In this document: piece after piece, positions 6,115-15,500 of the stretch
How the letters are laid out: each line of letters opens with the position of its first letter
How positions within the stretch are numbered: the first letter of the stretch is position 1
Origin: Candidatus Lindowbacteria bacterium RIFCSPLOWO2_12_FULL_62_27
GTDB lineage: Bacteria > Lindowbacteria > 2-12-FULL-62-27
DNA: 64,000 nucleotides
Reading direction: 5' to 3'
NCBI GenBank assembly: GCA_001784175.1
Contig: MFPR01000004.1
Coordinates: 372,001-436,000, forward strand
The notes under the pieces: model-generated
The model's database searches: none
What the model was told of the DNA's origin: nothing
The model's input: the letters and a program-made list of their open reading frames with translations, nothing else
Position numbers and translations under genes: made by a program

Positions 6115-7344
6115 CTAGAGGGCCTCCCGGGAATGGATGAATTTCTCCCGCAGGATCGTATGCGCCATGATCGGCCGCGCCGACCGGGCGGCCAGGCGCT
6201 CGGTGAATCGCGGCATGCCCCGCGTCAAAGGATGCTTCGAATCCCAGATCACATACGGCACCGGGTCGCTCGTGTGCGTGCCGATCGAACACGGGGTCGG
6301 ATGGTCCGGCATGGCGAGCACCCGGACGCGGTCGGGCCACCGGGACACTTCGGCCAGAATCGGCGCCACGATCTTGTGGTCGATCACTTCGATCATCTTT
6401 TTCTTCATGGCCGCGTTCCGGTCGTGACCCGCCTCGTCCGGCGCCTCGATGTGAAGGTACACCATCTCCTTCTGTTTCAGCTCCCGCAGCGCCGCCGTCC
6501 GCTTCTCGTCAAAGTCCGTGTCGTAATAGCCGGTGGCCCGCTTCAGGTTCACAACCGTCAGACCCACCAGCTTGCCCAGGCCGCGCACGAGGTCCACGCC
6601 GGAAACGACCGCGCCCGATACCCCGAACCGCTCGCGCAGCGTCGGAAGGCGCTTGCCCTCGCCCTGCGCCCACAGCCACATCATGTTCGCGGGACGCTTC
6701 CGGCCGCGGTTGAACGGATGCGCCTCCAGAACCTTTTGGGTTTTCATCATGATCTCCACATGCGGCAGGCTCGCGTACGGCTTCAGATGCTGCTGCACGT
6801 CCGAGCCGACCAGATCGTGCGGGCCGTCGAGATGCACCGACAGAAGCCGCGCCCGAAACGGCGCCGGCGCGCGCCAAGCCAGGGTGTGGCGGTAGCTCAC
6901 CCCGGTGTAGAGCCGCGCCTGGCTGCCCTCCAGCGATCCGTTCAGAACCTCGCGATTGACGACGGCAAGAAGCTTCTGGGCCTCTCGCGTTCCGATGTGG
7001 CCGGCGCAGTGGTCGACGATGAGGCCGTTCTTGACCGTGATGAAATTCGCGCGGAAATACAGCGTGTCGGGGCGCGCCGGAAGGCCGATCGACGCGGCCT
7101 CGATGGAGCCGCGCTGAAGCGGATACCGCGCGGGATCAAGTCCGAGAATCGACAGGTTCGCCGCGTCGCTGCCGGGCGTCACGCCCTTGGGAACGGTCCG
7201 GGCAAGGCCGACCGCCCCCTCGCGGGCCAGCCGGTCGAATCCGGGCGTCCGCGCAGCTTCAAGGGGAGTCTTGTTTCCGAGCGAGGGGACCGGTCGGTCC
7301 GCCATGCCGTCTGGAACAATAATCAGATACTTGGTCTTCAACAA
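6115..7344 (-). CDS. ApgM-family 2,3-bisphosphoglycerate-independent phosphoglycerate mutase, possibly acting as homoserine kinase
   Basis: 409 residues of the archaeal-type phosphoglycerate mutase family in the alkaline phosphatase superfamily. The metal site PDGMADRP is near the N-terminus and the phosphorylated Ser lies in TPGSDAANLSILG (about residue 59). C-terminal metal ligands are in HIEAPDEAGHDR and AMPDHPTPCSIGTHTSDPVPY. The gene is directly upstream of lysC with a 2-base gap. In several bacteria members of this family sit with threonine genes and have been proposed to phosphorylate homoserine. The lysC linkage fits that, but glycolytic mutase activity cannot be excluded from sequence. 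Confidence 0.85.
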   Translation of the reverse strand: MLKTKYLIIVPDGMADRPVPSLGNKTPLEAARTPGFDRLAREGAVGLARTVPKGVTPGSDAANLSILGLDPARYPLQRGSIEAASIGLPARPDTLYFRANFITVKNGLIVDHCAGHIGTREAQKLLAVVNREVLNGSLEGSQARLYTGVSYRHTLAWRAPAPFRARLLSVHLDGPHDLVGSDVQQHLKPYASLPHVEIMMKTQKVLEAHPFNRGRKRPANMMWLWAQGEGKRLPTLRERFGVSGAVVSGVDLVRGLGKLVGLTVVNLKRATGYYDTDFDEKRTAALRELKQKEMVYLHIEAPDEAGHDRNAAMKKKMIEVIDHKIVAPILAEVSRWPDRVRVLAMPDHPTPCSIGTHTSDPVPYVIWDSKHPLTRGMPRFTERLAARSARPIMAHTILREKFIHSREAL

Positions 7345-7369
7345 CCACCCGCCTCACTGTAAACTGGCG

Positions 7370-7425
7370 CAGTGTATCATTGAGGGAGAAACAAATGCAA
7401 GGTCGCTGATAAAGCTGATACACTG
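7370..7425. promoter_or_regulatory. Spaced 10-bp inverted repeat upstream of the LTXXQ gene
   Basis: CAGTGTATCA at 7370-7379 and TGATACACTG at 7416-7425 are perfect inverted copies 36 bp apart, in the 137-bp gap between the divergent apgM-like and LTXXQ genes. The spacing and position suit a dimeric regulator's operator or a stem-loop in the leader. No known operator consensus is recognised. Confidence 0.4.
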
Positions 7426-7481
7426 GAAGAAGACGAATGGGGGTGGCGACGCCCTCTCAATATCTTGAAGGAGGAACGGAC

Positions 7482-7985
7482 ATGACTCGATGGCTGGCTT
7501 TGACCGTATGCGCGTGTCTCCTGGCGGTCGGCGTGCCGGCATTCGCCGGCGAGAAGGGTGAAGGAGGCAAAGGAGAGCACAAGGAGAAACACCACAAGGG
7601 CAAGATGGGCCTGACGGAGGAGCAGAAAGAAAAATTGAAATCGATCCAGGAGGAGCGCAAGGCCCTGATGAAGGAGAACCGCGAGAAGATGCGCGAGATC
7701 GGGCAGCGGTTGCGCGAGACGCTAAAAGCGGAAAAGCCGGACGATGCGGCGATCAAGAAAATCATCGCGGACATCAAGTCCCTCCGGGCCGACCGGCAGC
7801 GCAAGATGGACGCGCTGGAGACGAAAATGGAGGCGATCCTGACCCCGGCCCAGATGGCCCGGATGCTTATCAAAATGGGCGAGCGCGGCGGCGAGAAGGG
7901 CTGGAAAGACCGCGGGGACGGAGATCGCGGCGAACGCGGAGGCGGGCGCGGAAAACACAAACGCGAAGACCGGGCCGACGATTAA
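7482..7985 (+). CDS. Periplasmic LTXXQ (Spy/CpxP-like) protein
   Basis: 167 residues. The ATG at 7482 follows GAAGGAGGAACGGAC, a strong ribosome site. A signal peptide is clear: MTRW, hydrophobic core LALTVCACLLAVGV, cleavage after AFA. The mature protein is highly charged and helical with LTEEQKEKLKSIQEERKAL and an ILTPAQMARM repeat, the pattern of Spy/CpxP-type periplasmic chaperones or metal-stress proteins. The tail (from about residue 135) is Gly/Arg/Asp/Lys-rich and low-complexity. It is alone on this strand and its last 4 bp overlap the convergent amidinotransferase gene. Confidence 0.75.
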   Translation: MTRWLALTVCACLLAVGVPAFAGEKGEGGKGEHKEKHHKGKMGLTEEQKEKLKSIQEERKALMKENREKMREIGQRLRETLKAEKPDDAAIKKIIADIKSLRADRQRKMDALETKMEAILTPAQMARMLIKMGERGGEKGWKDRGDGDRGERGGGRGKHKREDRADD

Positions 7986-8899
7986 GCCTGAGGCGACGGA
8001 ACGCCCGCCAGGTCGAACACCATGCACTTGACGGAGCCGCCTCCTTTTTTCAGGAATTCCGAAACGTCCACCGTCACCATCTCCACGCCCGCCTCGCCGA
8101 TCCGCCGACGGAGTTCCTCCGACGCGGCGCCCGTCATGAACAGGTGCGGCCGATCGATCTCCGCCGCGAACGCGTTGGCCGCGTAGCACGCGGCGTCCGC
8201 ATCCGACAACGCGACCAAACGGTCCGCAGCCAAGGCGCGCAGTTTCTCCTGCGAGGCCCGGGTCAGCGCAGGCAGATACGCCAGCAGCCGCTCCCGGCGC
8301 GGGCCGAATGAACAGAGGCACGTGTCGCCGTGATAGTAGCGCTCGTCGCAGAGCTCCAGGTCCACGATCTCGCGCTGCGGCGTGATCGTTTTCAACACGT
8401 CGAGCGCGCGGCGATCCGACCGAAAGCCGTACACTCGTTTGTAAAAAGGAAACTGCCACGTCAGGACCGTCCGCTGCCGTTTGAGCGGGCCGTGGGTGAA
8501 GATCATCCGGTCCCCCCACGGAAAAAAATCGGCTTCGCCTTCGAACCGCACCCGGCCGCCGGCGAACGGCGTCACGTCGTATCCAAGCCCGCTGAAAAAT
8601 CTTTCGTAATGCGGGCGCTCCGGCGCTCGCGCAGGCAGGAGGTTGGCCGGATAAAACGTCCGGCCTTGCAGAATCCCGGCGTTGGCGGGATAGACCAGGC
8701 CGGGGCAGTCCGGCGACGGCGGCAGAACGTGAACCTCAACGCCGCTCGATCGGAGCTGATCGGCAAACACGGCCCACTGGCGTTTCGCCAAATCCCGGTC
8801 GACCCGCTTGCGCGCGCCCCATCGGGTGCGCGTGTGGGGGTTCGAGCCGTGGAGCACGGCGAAGTACTCGGGATCGCCCATCACGACCGCCGGGGTCAT
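7982..8899 (-). CDS. Amidinotransferase-fold hydrolase (DDAH/arginine deiminase superfamily)
   Basis: 305 residues of the guanidino-group-modifying superfamily. Visible features are PANAGILQG near residue 75, FEGEADFFPWGDRMIFTHGP (substrate-binding and acid region), ELCDERYYHGDTCLC (catalytic His) and the C-terminal catalytic Cys in KKGGGSVKCMVFDL. It is shorter than canonical AstB (about 445 residues). The start overlaps the astD stop by 4 bp in an operon with astA and astD. It may therefore supply the succinylarginine dihydrolase step or hydrolyse another arginine derivative. The fold assignment is firm; the substrate is inferred from context. Confidence 0.82.
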   Translation of the reverse strand: MTPAVVMGDPEYFAVLHGSNPHTRTRWGARKRVDRDLAKRQWAVFADQLRSSGVEVHVLPPSPDCPGLVYPANAGILQGRTFYPANLLPARAPERPHYERFFSGLGYDVTPFAGGRVRFEGEADFFPWGDRMIFTHGPLKRQRTVLTWQFPFYKRVYGFRSDRRALDVLKTITPQREIVDLELCDERYYHGDTCLCSFGPRRERLLAYLPALTRASQEKLRALAADRLVALSDADAACYAANAFAAEIDRPHLFMTGAASEELRRRIGEAGVEMVTVDVSEFLKKGGGSVKCMVFDLAGVPSPQA

Positions 8900-10284
8900 G
8901 GCGCGGCGCGGCCGGCGACCGGATAGACGCAGTTGCGGATGGAGAAGCGCGCCGCGGGCCGGGCGTTGCCGCTTTTTTTCCGTCCCCCGAACGGCAGCCG
9001 CCCGGAGGCGCCGATCGTGCCGACATTCCAGTTCACGATCCCGTGCGTGGTTTCGTTCAGCATTTTTTCAAAGACGGGCCGGCGGCGCGTGAATACGGAA
9101 AGCGCCAGCCCGTAGTCCGTGTCCTCGACGCGCGCGATGGCTTCGGCCGCGTCGCCAAACGGATACAGCCCGACTTCCGGAACGAACAACTCCTCCGACG
9201 TGTACCGGCGCCGGCCCGGATAGCGGTCGAACCGGTGCGCGGACAGCCGCACGAAGTGACCGCGCGCCGTGTCGAATCGGCCGCCGGCCAGCAGGGGCCG
9301 GCCGCCCAGCCGGCGCGCTTCCCGGATCGCCGATTCGGCCCGGCACGCGGCGTCGGCCGAAATCAGCGGGCCGCAAAAAATTTCCGGATCGGCCGGGTCG
9401 CCCACTTGAAACGTTCGGGCCAGGGAAACAAATTTATCGCAAAATTCATCGAACGCCCCCCGCTCGACAAATATCCTGGACGTCGACGTGCATCGCTGGC
9501 CCGCCGTCGCAAACGCGCTCTGCGCGCATTCCGCGGCGGCCTGCGACAGGTCCGCGTCGGCGAACACGACCGCCGCGTTTTTTCCGCCCATCTCGAGCGC
9601 CAGCAGTTTGTCCGGCGGATCGTGCGCGATCGATTTCAGGCGCTGCCCCACGGCATAGGAACCCGTGAACAGGACCGCCGACACGTCCGGATGGGCCGCC
9701 AGACGCTCGCCCACGGCGCCCGGACCGCACACGACGTTCAACACGCCGCGCGGGAAACCGGCGCGGGCCGCGCAGTCCGCGTAGAGAAGACCGGTCCGGC
9801 AGGATTTGTCCGAGGGCTTGAACACCACCGTGTTTCCCGCGAGAAGCGCCGGCACGATGTGGCCCTGCGGCAGATGCAGAGGGAAATTGAACGGCCCCAG
9901 CACCGCGCAGACGCCGTAGGGCCGATACACGCAATAGGCGTCCGGTCCGGCGGCGGGCGCGGCCAACTCCAATTTGGCGGTTTCGAGTGTGACATCGATT
10001 TTTGACAGGAGAAGCTGCGCCTCCTCTCTGGCCTCCCGGATCGCCTTCCCGGTTTCCCTGCAGATCGACCAGGCAAGCGCGTCGCCTTGCCGGGCGAGAA
10101 TCTGCCGGAACCTGACCAGCGCGCGAACCCGGTGCGCCGGCGGCAGACACGACCACGCCCCAAATGTTTTTCGCGCCCGCGCCACCGCCGCGTCGGCGGC
10201 CGGCAGGCTCCATCGAAACACGCCGATGCGATCGGAGAGGTTCGCCGGATTGACCGACTGAATCTCTCCGTGTCCCGCCGGCAT
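8896..10284 (-). CDS. astD: Succinylglutamate-semialdehyde dehydrogenase
   Basis: 462 residues of the aldehyde dehydrogenase superfamily; fourth step of the arginine succinyltransferase pathway, NAD-dependent. Visible motifs: GPFNFPLHLPQGHIVPALLAGNTVVFKPSD (cofactor-binding loop), FTGSYAVG, LEMGGKNAAVVF with the general-base Glu, and FATAGQRCTSTSR with the catalytic Cys. The resemblance to AstD rather than other aldehyde dehydrogenases rests on the FNFPLHLPQGHIVPALLAGN sequence and the neighbouring astA. TGATG overlap with astA indicates coupling. Confidence 0.9.
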   Translation of the reverse strand: MPAGHGEIQSVNPANLSDRIGVFRWSLPAADAAVARARKTFGAWSCLPPAHRVRALVRFRQILARQGDALAWSICRETGKAIREAREEAQLLLSKIDVTLETAKLELAAPAAGPDAYCVYRPYGVCAVLGPFNFPLHLPQGHIVPALLAGNTVVFKPSDKSCRTGLLYADCAARAGFPRGVLNVVCGPGAVGERLAAHPDVSAVLFTGSYAVGQRLKSIAHDPPDKLLALEMGGKNAAVVFADADLSQAAAECAQSAFATAGQRCTSTSRIFVERGAFDEFCDKFVSLARTFQVGDPADPEIFCGPLISADAACRAESAIREARRLGGRPLLAGGRFDTARGHFVRLSAHRFDRYPGRRRYTSEELFVPEVGLYPFGDAAEAIARVEDTDYGLALSVFTRRRPVFEKMLNETTHGIVNWNVGTIGASGRLPFGGRKKSGNARPAARFSIRNCVYPVAGRAAP

Positions 10285-11300
10285 CAGAGAGGAAGCACTG
10301 CGGCCGGGCGGCCCCGCGGAAGCGACAGGAGTTTGAGGACCGCCGGGGACACCGCCACCTCCTTGTCCGAGACCTCGGCCGGCGCGGCGCAGGCGCGGAA
10401 ATCCGCGCCGGCGCCCGCGCCGATCAGCACGGCCGGCCCCTGGATCGGCCCTTGTTTAGGAACGGCCCGCAGGACCCGGCACCGCTTGATGAGGGTGACT
10501 TCGTCAAACCGCGCGCGCAGGTGCGGGCCGCCGTCGAAGGGACAGACCTCGTCGGTGTACCGAAAGCCGATGTGTTCCAGCATCTCTTTTGCCGGCCGCG
10601 TCTTCGGATGGACCGCGCCGATGAGCTTGCGGACTTTTTCCGGCAGAAGGTTCATGTAGAGGAGGGTGTGGGGGAAGAGGGAAAACATGAATTCCGCGTT
10701 GGTCCGGCACTTGGCGTTCGCCTCCTTGTAGTCCATGCCCGTGAATTTCTTGCCGATGTGCTCCCAGAACGGCGAACCTCCGGATTTGTCGAGCGGCGGC
10801 AGAAGCTCGGCGAGGATTTCCGGCCGATATTTGTCCGGATGCATCGCCATGTAGAGGAACCGCACGTACGAGATGAGTTTGCCGAGGCGGTCCGGATGCG
10901 ACCGGTATCGCTCGTCGAGGATGAGGCCTCCGATTTCGGTGATGCCCTCCGGGTTCCACTCGAGCTTCAAACACGTGTGCGTGAACCGCCGGTCCATCGT
11001 CCGGCTGTGTTTTTCGATGTTGATCAGCTTGAAACAAATGTGCGGCCGGTTCACGATCCCGTGCTTGTCGATGATCTGCGAAGAGCCGACCACGGCCCGG
11101 CGGCGGGGATCCTCCAGCACAAAGACGTAGTGCCCGAAGGTCCATGACTTTTTTCGCGCGGCAAACGATTCCACCGACCGCCGGATGATCTCGAGGATGA
11201 CGGACTCGTCGTACGGCAGGTTGATTGAGTCAAGCTTCCGGGCCAGCCGCATGAGGGCCGGCAGGTCGGCCGGCCGCGCCGGCCTGAGGAGCCAGGTCAC
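10284..11300 (-). CDS. astA: Arginine N-succinyltransferase
   Basis: Transfers succinate from succinyl-CoA to arginine, the first step of the AST catabolic route. 338 residues from the GTG at 11300, which matches the family length. Upstream sequence in the same frame is a low-complexity Arg/Pro stretch that overlaps the preceding gene and is unlikely to be translated. Family features: LLRPARPADLPALMRLAR (GNAT-like start), EIGGLILDERYR, GKLISYVRFLYMAMHP and a central LPPLDKSGGSPFWEHIGKKFTGMDY, strongly conserved in AstA. First of three co-directional arginine genes. Confidence 0.93.
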   Translation of the reverse strand: MTWLLRPARPADLPALMRLARKLDSINLPYDESVILEIIRRSVESFAARKKSWTFGHYVFVLEDPRRRAVVGSSQIIDKHGIVNRPHICFKLINIEKHSRTMDRRFTHTCLKLEWNPEGITEIGGLILDERYRSHPDRLGKLISYVRFLYMAMHPDKYRPEILAELLPPLDKSGGSPFWEHIGKKFTGMDYKEANAKCRTNAEFMFSLFPHTLLYMNLLPEKVRKLIGAVHPKTRPAKEMLEHIGFRYTDEVCPFDGGPHLRARFDEVTLIKRCRVLRAVPKQGPIQGPAVLIGAGAGADFRACAAPAEVSDKEVAVSPAVLKLLSLPRGRPAAVLPL

Positions 11301-11328
11301 TCGCGGGGTTCCGGATGCGTCAGGCGGG

Positions 11329-12366
11329 CTACTTGCGCCTGGATTTGGATTTGGTCTTCGACGCCTTCTTCCGGAACTCCGGGATGATCTCCTTGCTGTA
11401 GGTCTCGACAATCCTCTCCTCCTCGCCGCACATGAGGTAGATGTTGAACTGGGTCATCCCGCCGGCCTCCAGCTCCCGGAGTTTCGCCACGTGCGCGTCG
11501 ACGTCGCCGATCACCGAAAACCGGTCGACGATCGCCTCGGGAATGAAATCGAGATGATCGGCGTCCTTGTCGGCGTGATGCCGGTAGTCGTAGCCCTTCC
11601 GGCCCTTGATGTAGTCGGTCAGCGCCTGCGGAACCTCCCCGCTGTGATACCGCTCGACGAGGTCCGCCACGTGGTTGCCGACCATGGCGGGAAACCACCG
11701 CACCTGGGCGCGGCACTTCTTGAGATCCTTCGAAATGAACACCGGCGCGGCCACCATGATCTCGATATCGCCGGCATCCCGGCCGCACTCCTTCGCGCCA
11801 TCGACAACCTGGCTGATGAACCATTTCACGAGAAAGGGGTCGGCGATCTGCAGGACAATCCCGTCCGCATGTTTGGCCGAGGCCCGCAGAACCTTGGGGC
11901 CGTAGCCGGCGATCCACATCGGCAGGGGATACTTTGGATTGGCCCAGTTGAACCACTGCTCCTTGCCCTCGTGCTCGACCTTCCCGCCCGCAGCCATCGT
12001 CCGGATTTTTTCAACCCCGGCCATCATCTCGTCCACCGTCGTCGGCTTGAACCCCATCACACGGCGCGAGCTGTCGCCCCGGCCGATCCCGCACACCGCG
12101 CGGCCCTTCGAAATCAGGTTCAGCGCCGCAAAATTGCTCGCGGTCACCGTCAGGTCCCGCACGGCCGGGTTGGTCACGCACGGCCCGAGCTTCACTTTCT
12201 CGGTCCCGGTCGCGAGGTAGGTCAGCATCGTGTAGCATTCTTTCCAGAGGATATGCGAATCAAACGTCCAGACGTACGAAAATCCGCCTTTCTCCGCAGC
12301 CTTGGCCAGTTTCATTGTCCGTTCCGGCGGGATGTCTCCTTTAAAGCAGATGGCAAACTCGAGCAT
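11329..12366 (-). CDS. LLM-class, F420-type oxidoreductase (TIGR03842-like)
   Basis: 345 residues from an ATG preceded by GGAGGAAACCC. Luciferase-like TIM-barrel: LEFAICFKGD at the start, WTFDSHILWKECYTMLTYLATGTEKVKLGPCVTNP, GRAVCGIGRGDSSRRVMGF and PMWIAGYGPKVLRASAKHADGIVLQ. These match coenzyme F420-dependent oxidoreductases related to methylenetetrahydromethanopterin reductase. The substrate is unknown. The C-terminus is very basic (KKASKTKSKSRRK). It is the first gene after a good promoter and precedes astA by 28 bp, so it is probably co-expressed with arginine catabolism. No F420 biosynthesis gene is in the window. Confidence 0.8.
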   Translation of the reverse strand: MLEFAICFKGDIPPERTMKLAKAAEKGGFSYVWTFDSHILWKECYTMLTYLATGTEKVKLGPCVTNPAVRDLTVTASNFAALNLISKGRAVCGIGRGDSSRRVMGFKPTTVDEMMAGVEKIRTMAAGGKVEHEGKEQWFNWANPKYPLPMWIAGYGPKVLRASAKHADGIVLQIADPFLVKWFISQVVDGAKECGRDAGDIEIMVAAPVFISKDLKKCRAQVRWFPAMVGNHVADLVERYHSGEVPQALTDYIKGRKGYDYRHHADKDADHLDFIPEAIVDRFSVIGDVDAHVAKLRELEAGGMTQFNIYLMCGEEERIVETYSKEIIPEFRKKASKTKSKSRRK

Positions 12367-12400
12367 TGGGTTTCCTCCTGTTTTCAATGTGGAAAGGCTA

Positions 12401-12429
12401 TATATACTCCGCCAGAACCCATCTTTCAA
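12401..12429 (-). promoter_or_regulatory. Promoter of the oxidoreductase-astA-astD-amidinotransferase operon
   Basis: On the minus strand TTGAAA (12429-12424), a 17-bp spacer and TATATA (12406-12401) lie about 35 bp upstream of the oxidoreductase ATG. Both boxes are near consensus. The region is also noticeably AT-richer than its surroundings. Confidence 0.6.
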
Positions 12430-12501
12430 GCATTTTGTGAACTCATCGACGCGAGAACATGCCACCGCCGGGACAGCCCCTCCAAGGTCTGGCGGCCGAA
12501 A

Positions 12502-15500
12502 TTATGCCTTGAGTACTTCGACCAATTCCGCGATGACTTTCAACTCGGCAGCCTCGGCGGCCGACAGAACCCTGGCCTCATATCTTGATTCGTCGCTGGA
12601 CGGTTTAAGCTCGATCTTTGTATGACGCCAGGAATCCCCCGGCGCGTCGATCTTCTCGCTTTCGTACACCTTAACGGTGTAGGAACCTCCGTGGTCCGGG
12701 TCCTCAATCGAATGGTGTTGAACGAGCAATACCCGTCCAGTCCGATCACCGACGACGGGCGTACGGAAAATACAATAAGACCCGTTTGGTATCCGAAGAT
12801 TCATCGATTCACCCTCTACCCTCGCCACAAAGAGCCCGCGGGCCGGTTTGGTTTTTCCCAGCGGTTGTATCCATGCTTCAGGCGTTTCTTCCGCCTCGAT
12901 TTCCCGCGCCTCTCCGAATTTTCCGGCGGCCGCTTTCAGCGAATACAGGGGAATACAGTTCTCAAACGGCCGCGCCTCCGCCTCGGATAGGACCCGGAAC
13001 GGTCGCGTGTCCACAGGTTCTTTTTCAACCCACTCATCCGCAATCAACTCCGCCTGTTCGAGCACGGTCTGCGTCGCCTTTTCCTGTTTGTCCGGCGGGT
13101 AGCCATATTTTCGGAGCACGCGTTTGACCAGGACACGGAGTTTAGCGCGCACCGATTCTCTGACCGTCCAATCGATCGACACGTTGCCGCGCACGGTCTG
13201 AACCAGCTCTCGCGCGATCGTCTTGAGCGTGTCGTCGCCCAGAACCTTGACGGCGCTGTCGTTGACTTCGAGCGCCTCGTAAAACGCGATTTCGTCATCG
13301 GACAATCCGAGCAATTCACCTCGACGGGTCGACTCGCGCATTTCCTTGGCCAATTTGATCAGTTCCTCGATCACCTGCGCGGCCTCGACGGCGCGGTTGT
13401 GATACGCCCGGATCGACCGCTCCAACATTTCCGCGAACGAACGCGACTGGACGAGATTTCGTTTGGAACGCGTCTTGATTTCTTCGGACAGGAGTTTTCG
13501 CAAAAGTTCGACGGCCAGATTTCGGTGCGGCATCGCGCGGACTTCGGCCAGAAATTCGTCCGACAGAATCGAGATATCGGGTTTCTTGAGGCCGGCGGCC
13601 GCGAAGATGTCCACGATCTGATCGGATGCCACGGCACGCGAGACGATCTGGCGAATCGCGTGATCGAGTTCGTCCACCGGCCGGGGTGGGCCGCCGGTTC
13701 CACCCATTTTGACCAGCGCCGACCGCACGGCCTGAAAAAACGCCACGTCGTCGCGGATTCGAAACGCCTCTACATGAGGCACGGCAAGGGCAAAAGCCTG
13801 TGACAGTTCCGTGACCGCTTTCATCAGCCGATCCCGGCCTTCCTCCTGTTTCAGAATATGCTCCTGCGCGGCCGGAAGGAGTGCCAAACGTTCCGCGGGC
13901 GTGCCGGCGGTCCAGAGCGTCCGATCAAATCCATGAAACAGCCCGCAACAAATCTCGTATTTTTCCTGCATCACGGCGACCGCCTCGCTCTGGTCGATGG
14001 CCGTCGCGCCCGTGCCGCCGCTTTCGGTGTAATCGGCAAGCGCGCGTTTCAAGTCATGGGCCAGGCCAAGGTAATCCACCACAAGGCCGCCGGGTTTATC
14101 CTTGAAGACGCGGTTCACTCGCGCGATGGCCTGCATGAGGCCGTGGCTGCGCATCGGTTTGTCGACATACATTGTGTGAAGGCACGGCGCGTCAAAGCCG
14201 GTCAGCCACATGTCGCGCACGATCACGATGCGGAACGGGTCGGTCGCGTCTTTGAACCGGGTGGCCATCTTCTCCCGCCGTGGTTTGTTGCGGATGTGCG
14301 TCTGCCAGTCGAGCGGATCCGTCGCCGAACCCGTCATCACGATTTTGATCGTCCCGCGCGTGTCGTCTCCGTCGTGCCATGCCGGGCGCATGGCCACGAT
14401 CGCTTTGTAGAGTTCGACACAAATCCGGCGGCTCATACAGACGATCATGGCCTTGCCGTCCAGCGCCTCAAGCCGCCGCTCAAAGTGCTCCACCAGGTCT
14501 TTGGCAATCAGCCCAACGCGTTTCTCCGAACCTACCACGGCTTCCAGCGCCGCCCACTTTGTCTTGAGCTTCTCTTTCCGCGAGACTTCCTCGCCCTCGG
14601 TCGCTTCGTCAAATTCCTCGTCCACCTTGGGCTTCTCACGTTCGGCCAGTTCCAGTTTTGCCAGCCGGCTTTCGTAATAGATGGGAACGGTCGCTCCGTC
14701 CTCCACCGCGCGCTGGATATCATAAATGCTGATGTAATCGCCGAACACGGCGCGGGTGTTGGCGTCGGTCTTTTCGATGGGCGTGCCGGTGAACCCGATA
14801 AATGAAGCGTTCGGCAAAGCGTCGCGCATGTGCCGGGCGAATCCGTCGATGAAATCGTATTGGCTCCTGTGCGCCTCATCCGCGATTACCACGATGTTGC
14901 GGCGGTCGGAGAGCAACGGATGCCGATCACCTTTTTCCTCCGGAAAAAATTTCTGGATTGTCGTAAATATCACGCCGCCGGACGCCACCTGCAGACGCTC
15001 CCGCAGTTGGGCGCGGCTCTCGGATTGAGCGGGCTTTTGCCGAAGAAGATCGTGACAGCGTGCGAATGTCCCAAACAACTGGTCGTCCAGATCATTTCTG
15101 TCGGTGAGCACCACAATCGTCGGGTTCTGCATCGCCGGATGGAGGATCAACTTGCCCGCGTAGAATACCATGGTGAGACTCTTGCCCGATCCCTGGGTAT
15201 GCCACACAACGCCACAGCGTTTGTCGCCTTTGGGGCTTGCGGCCTGTACCGTGGTATCGATCGCCTTTTGGACCGCATGAAACTGATGGTAGCCCGCCAT
15301 CTTTTTGAGAACCGTTCCGCCCTCTTCCTCCTCAAAAACGATAAAATGCCGGACGAGTTCAAGAAACCGCCGCCTGTCAAACACGCCGCGCATGAGCGCT
15401 TCCAACTGGGGCATAGTCGCCGGCGCCAAGTCCTCGCCCTCAATGGTCCGCCACGGCATGAACCGTTCCCGGTCGGCCGTCAATGTTCCGATCCGCGCTT

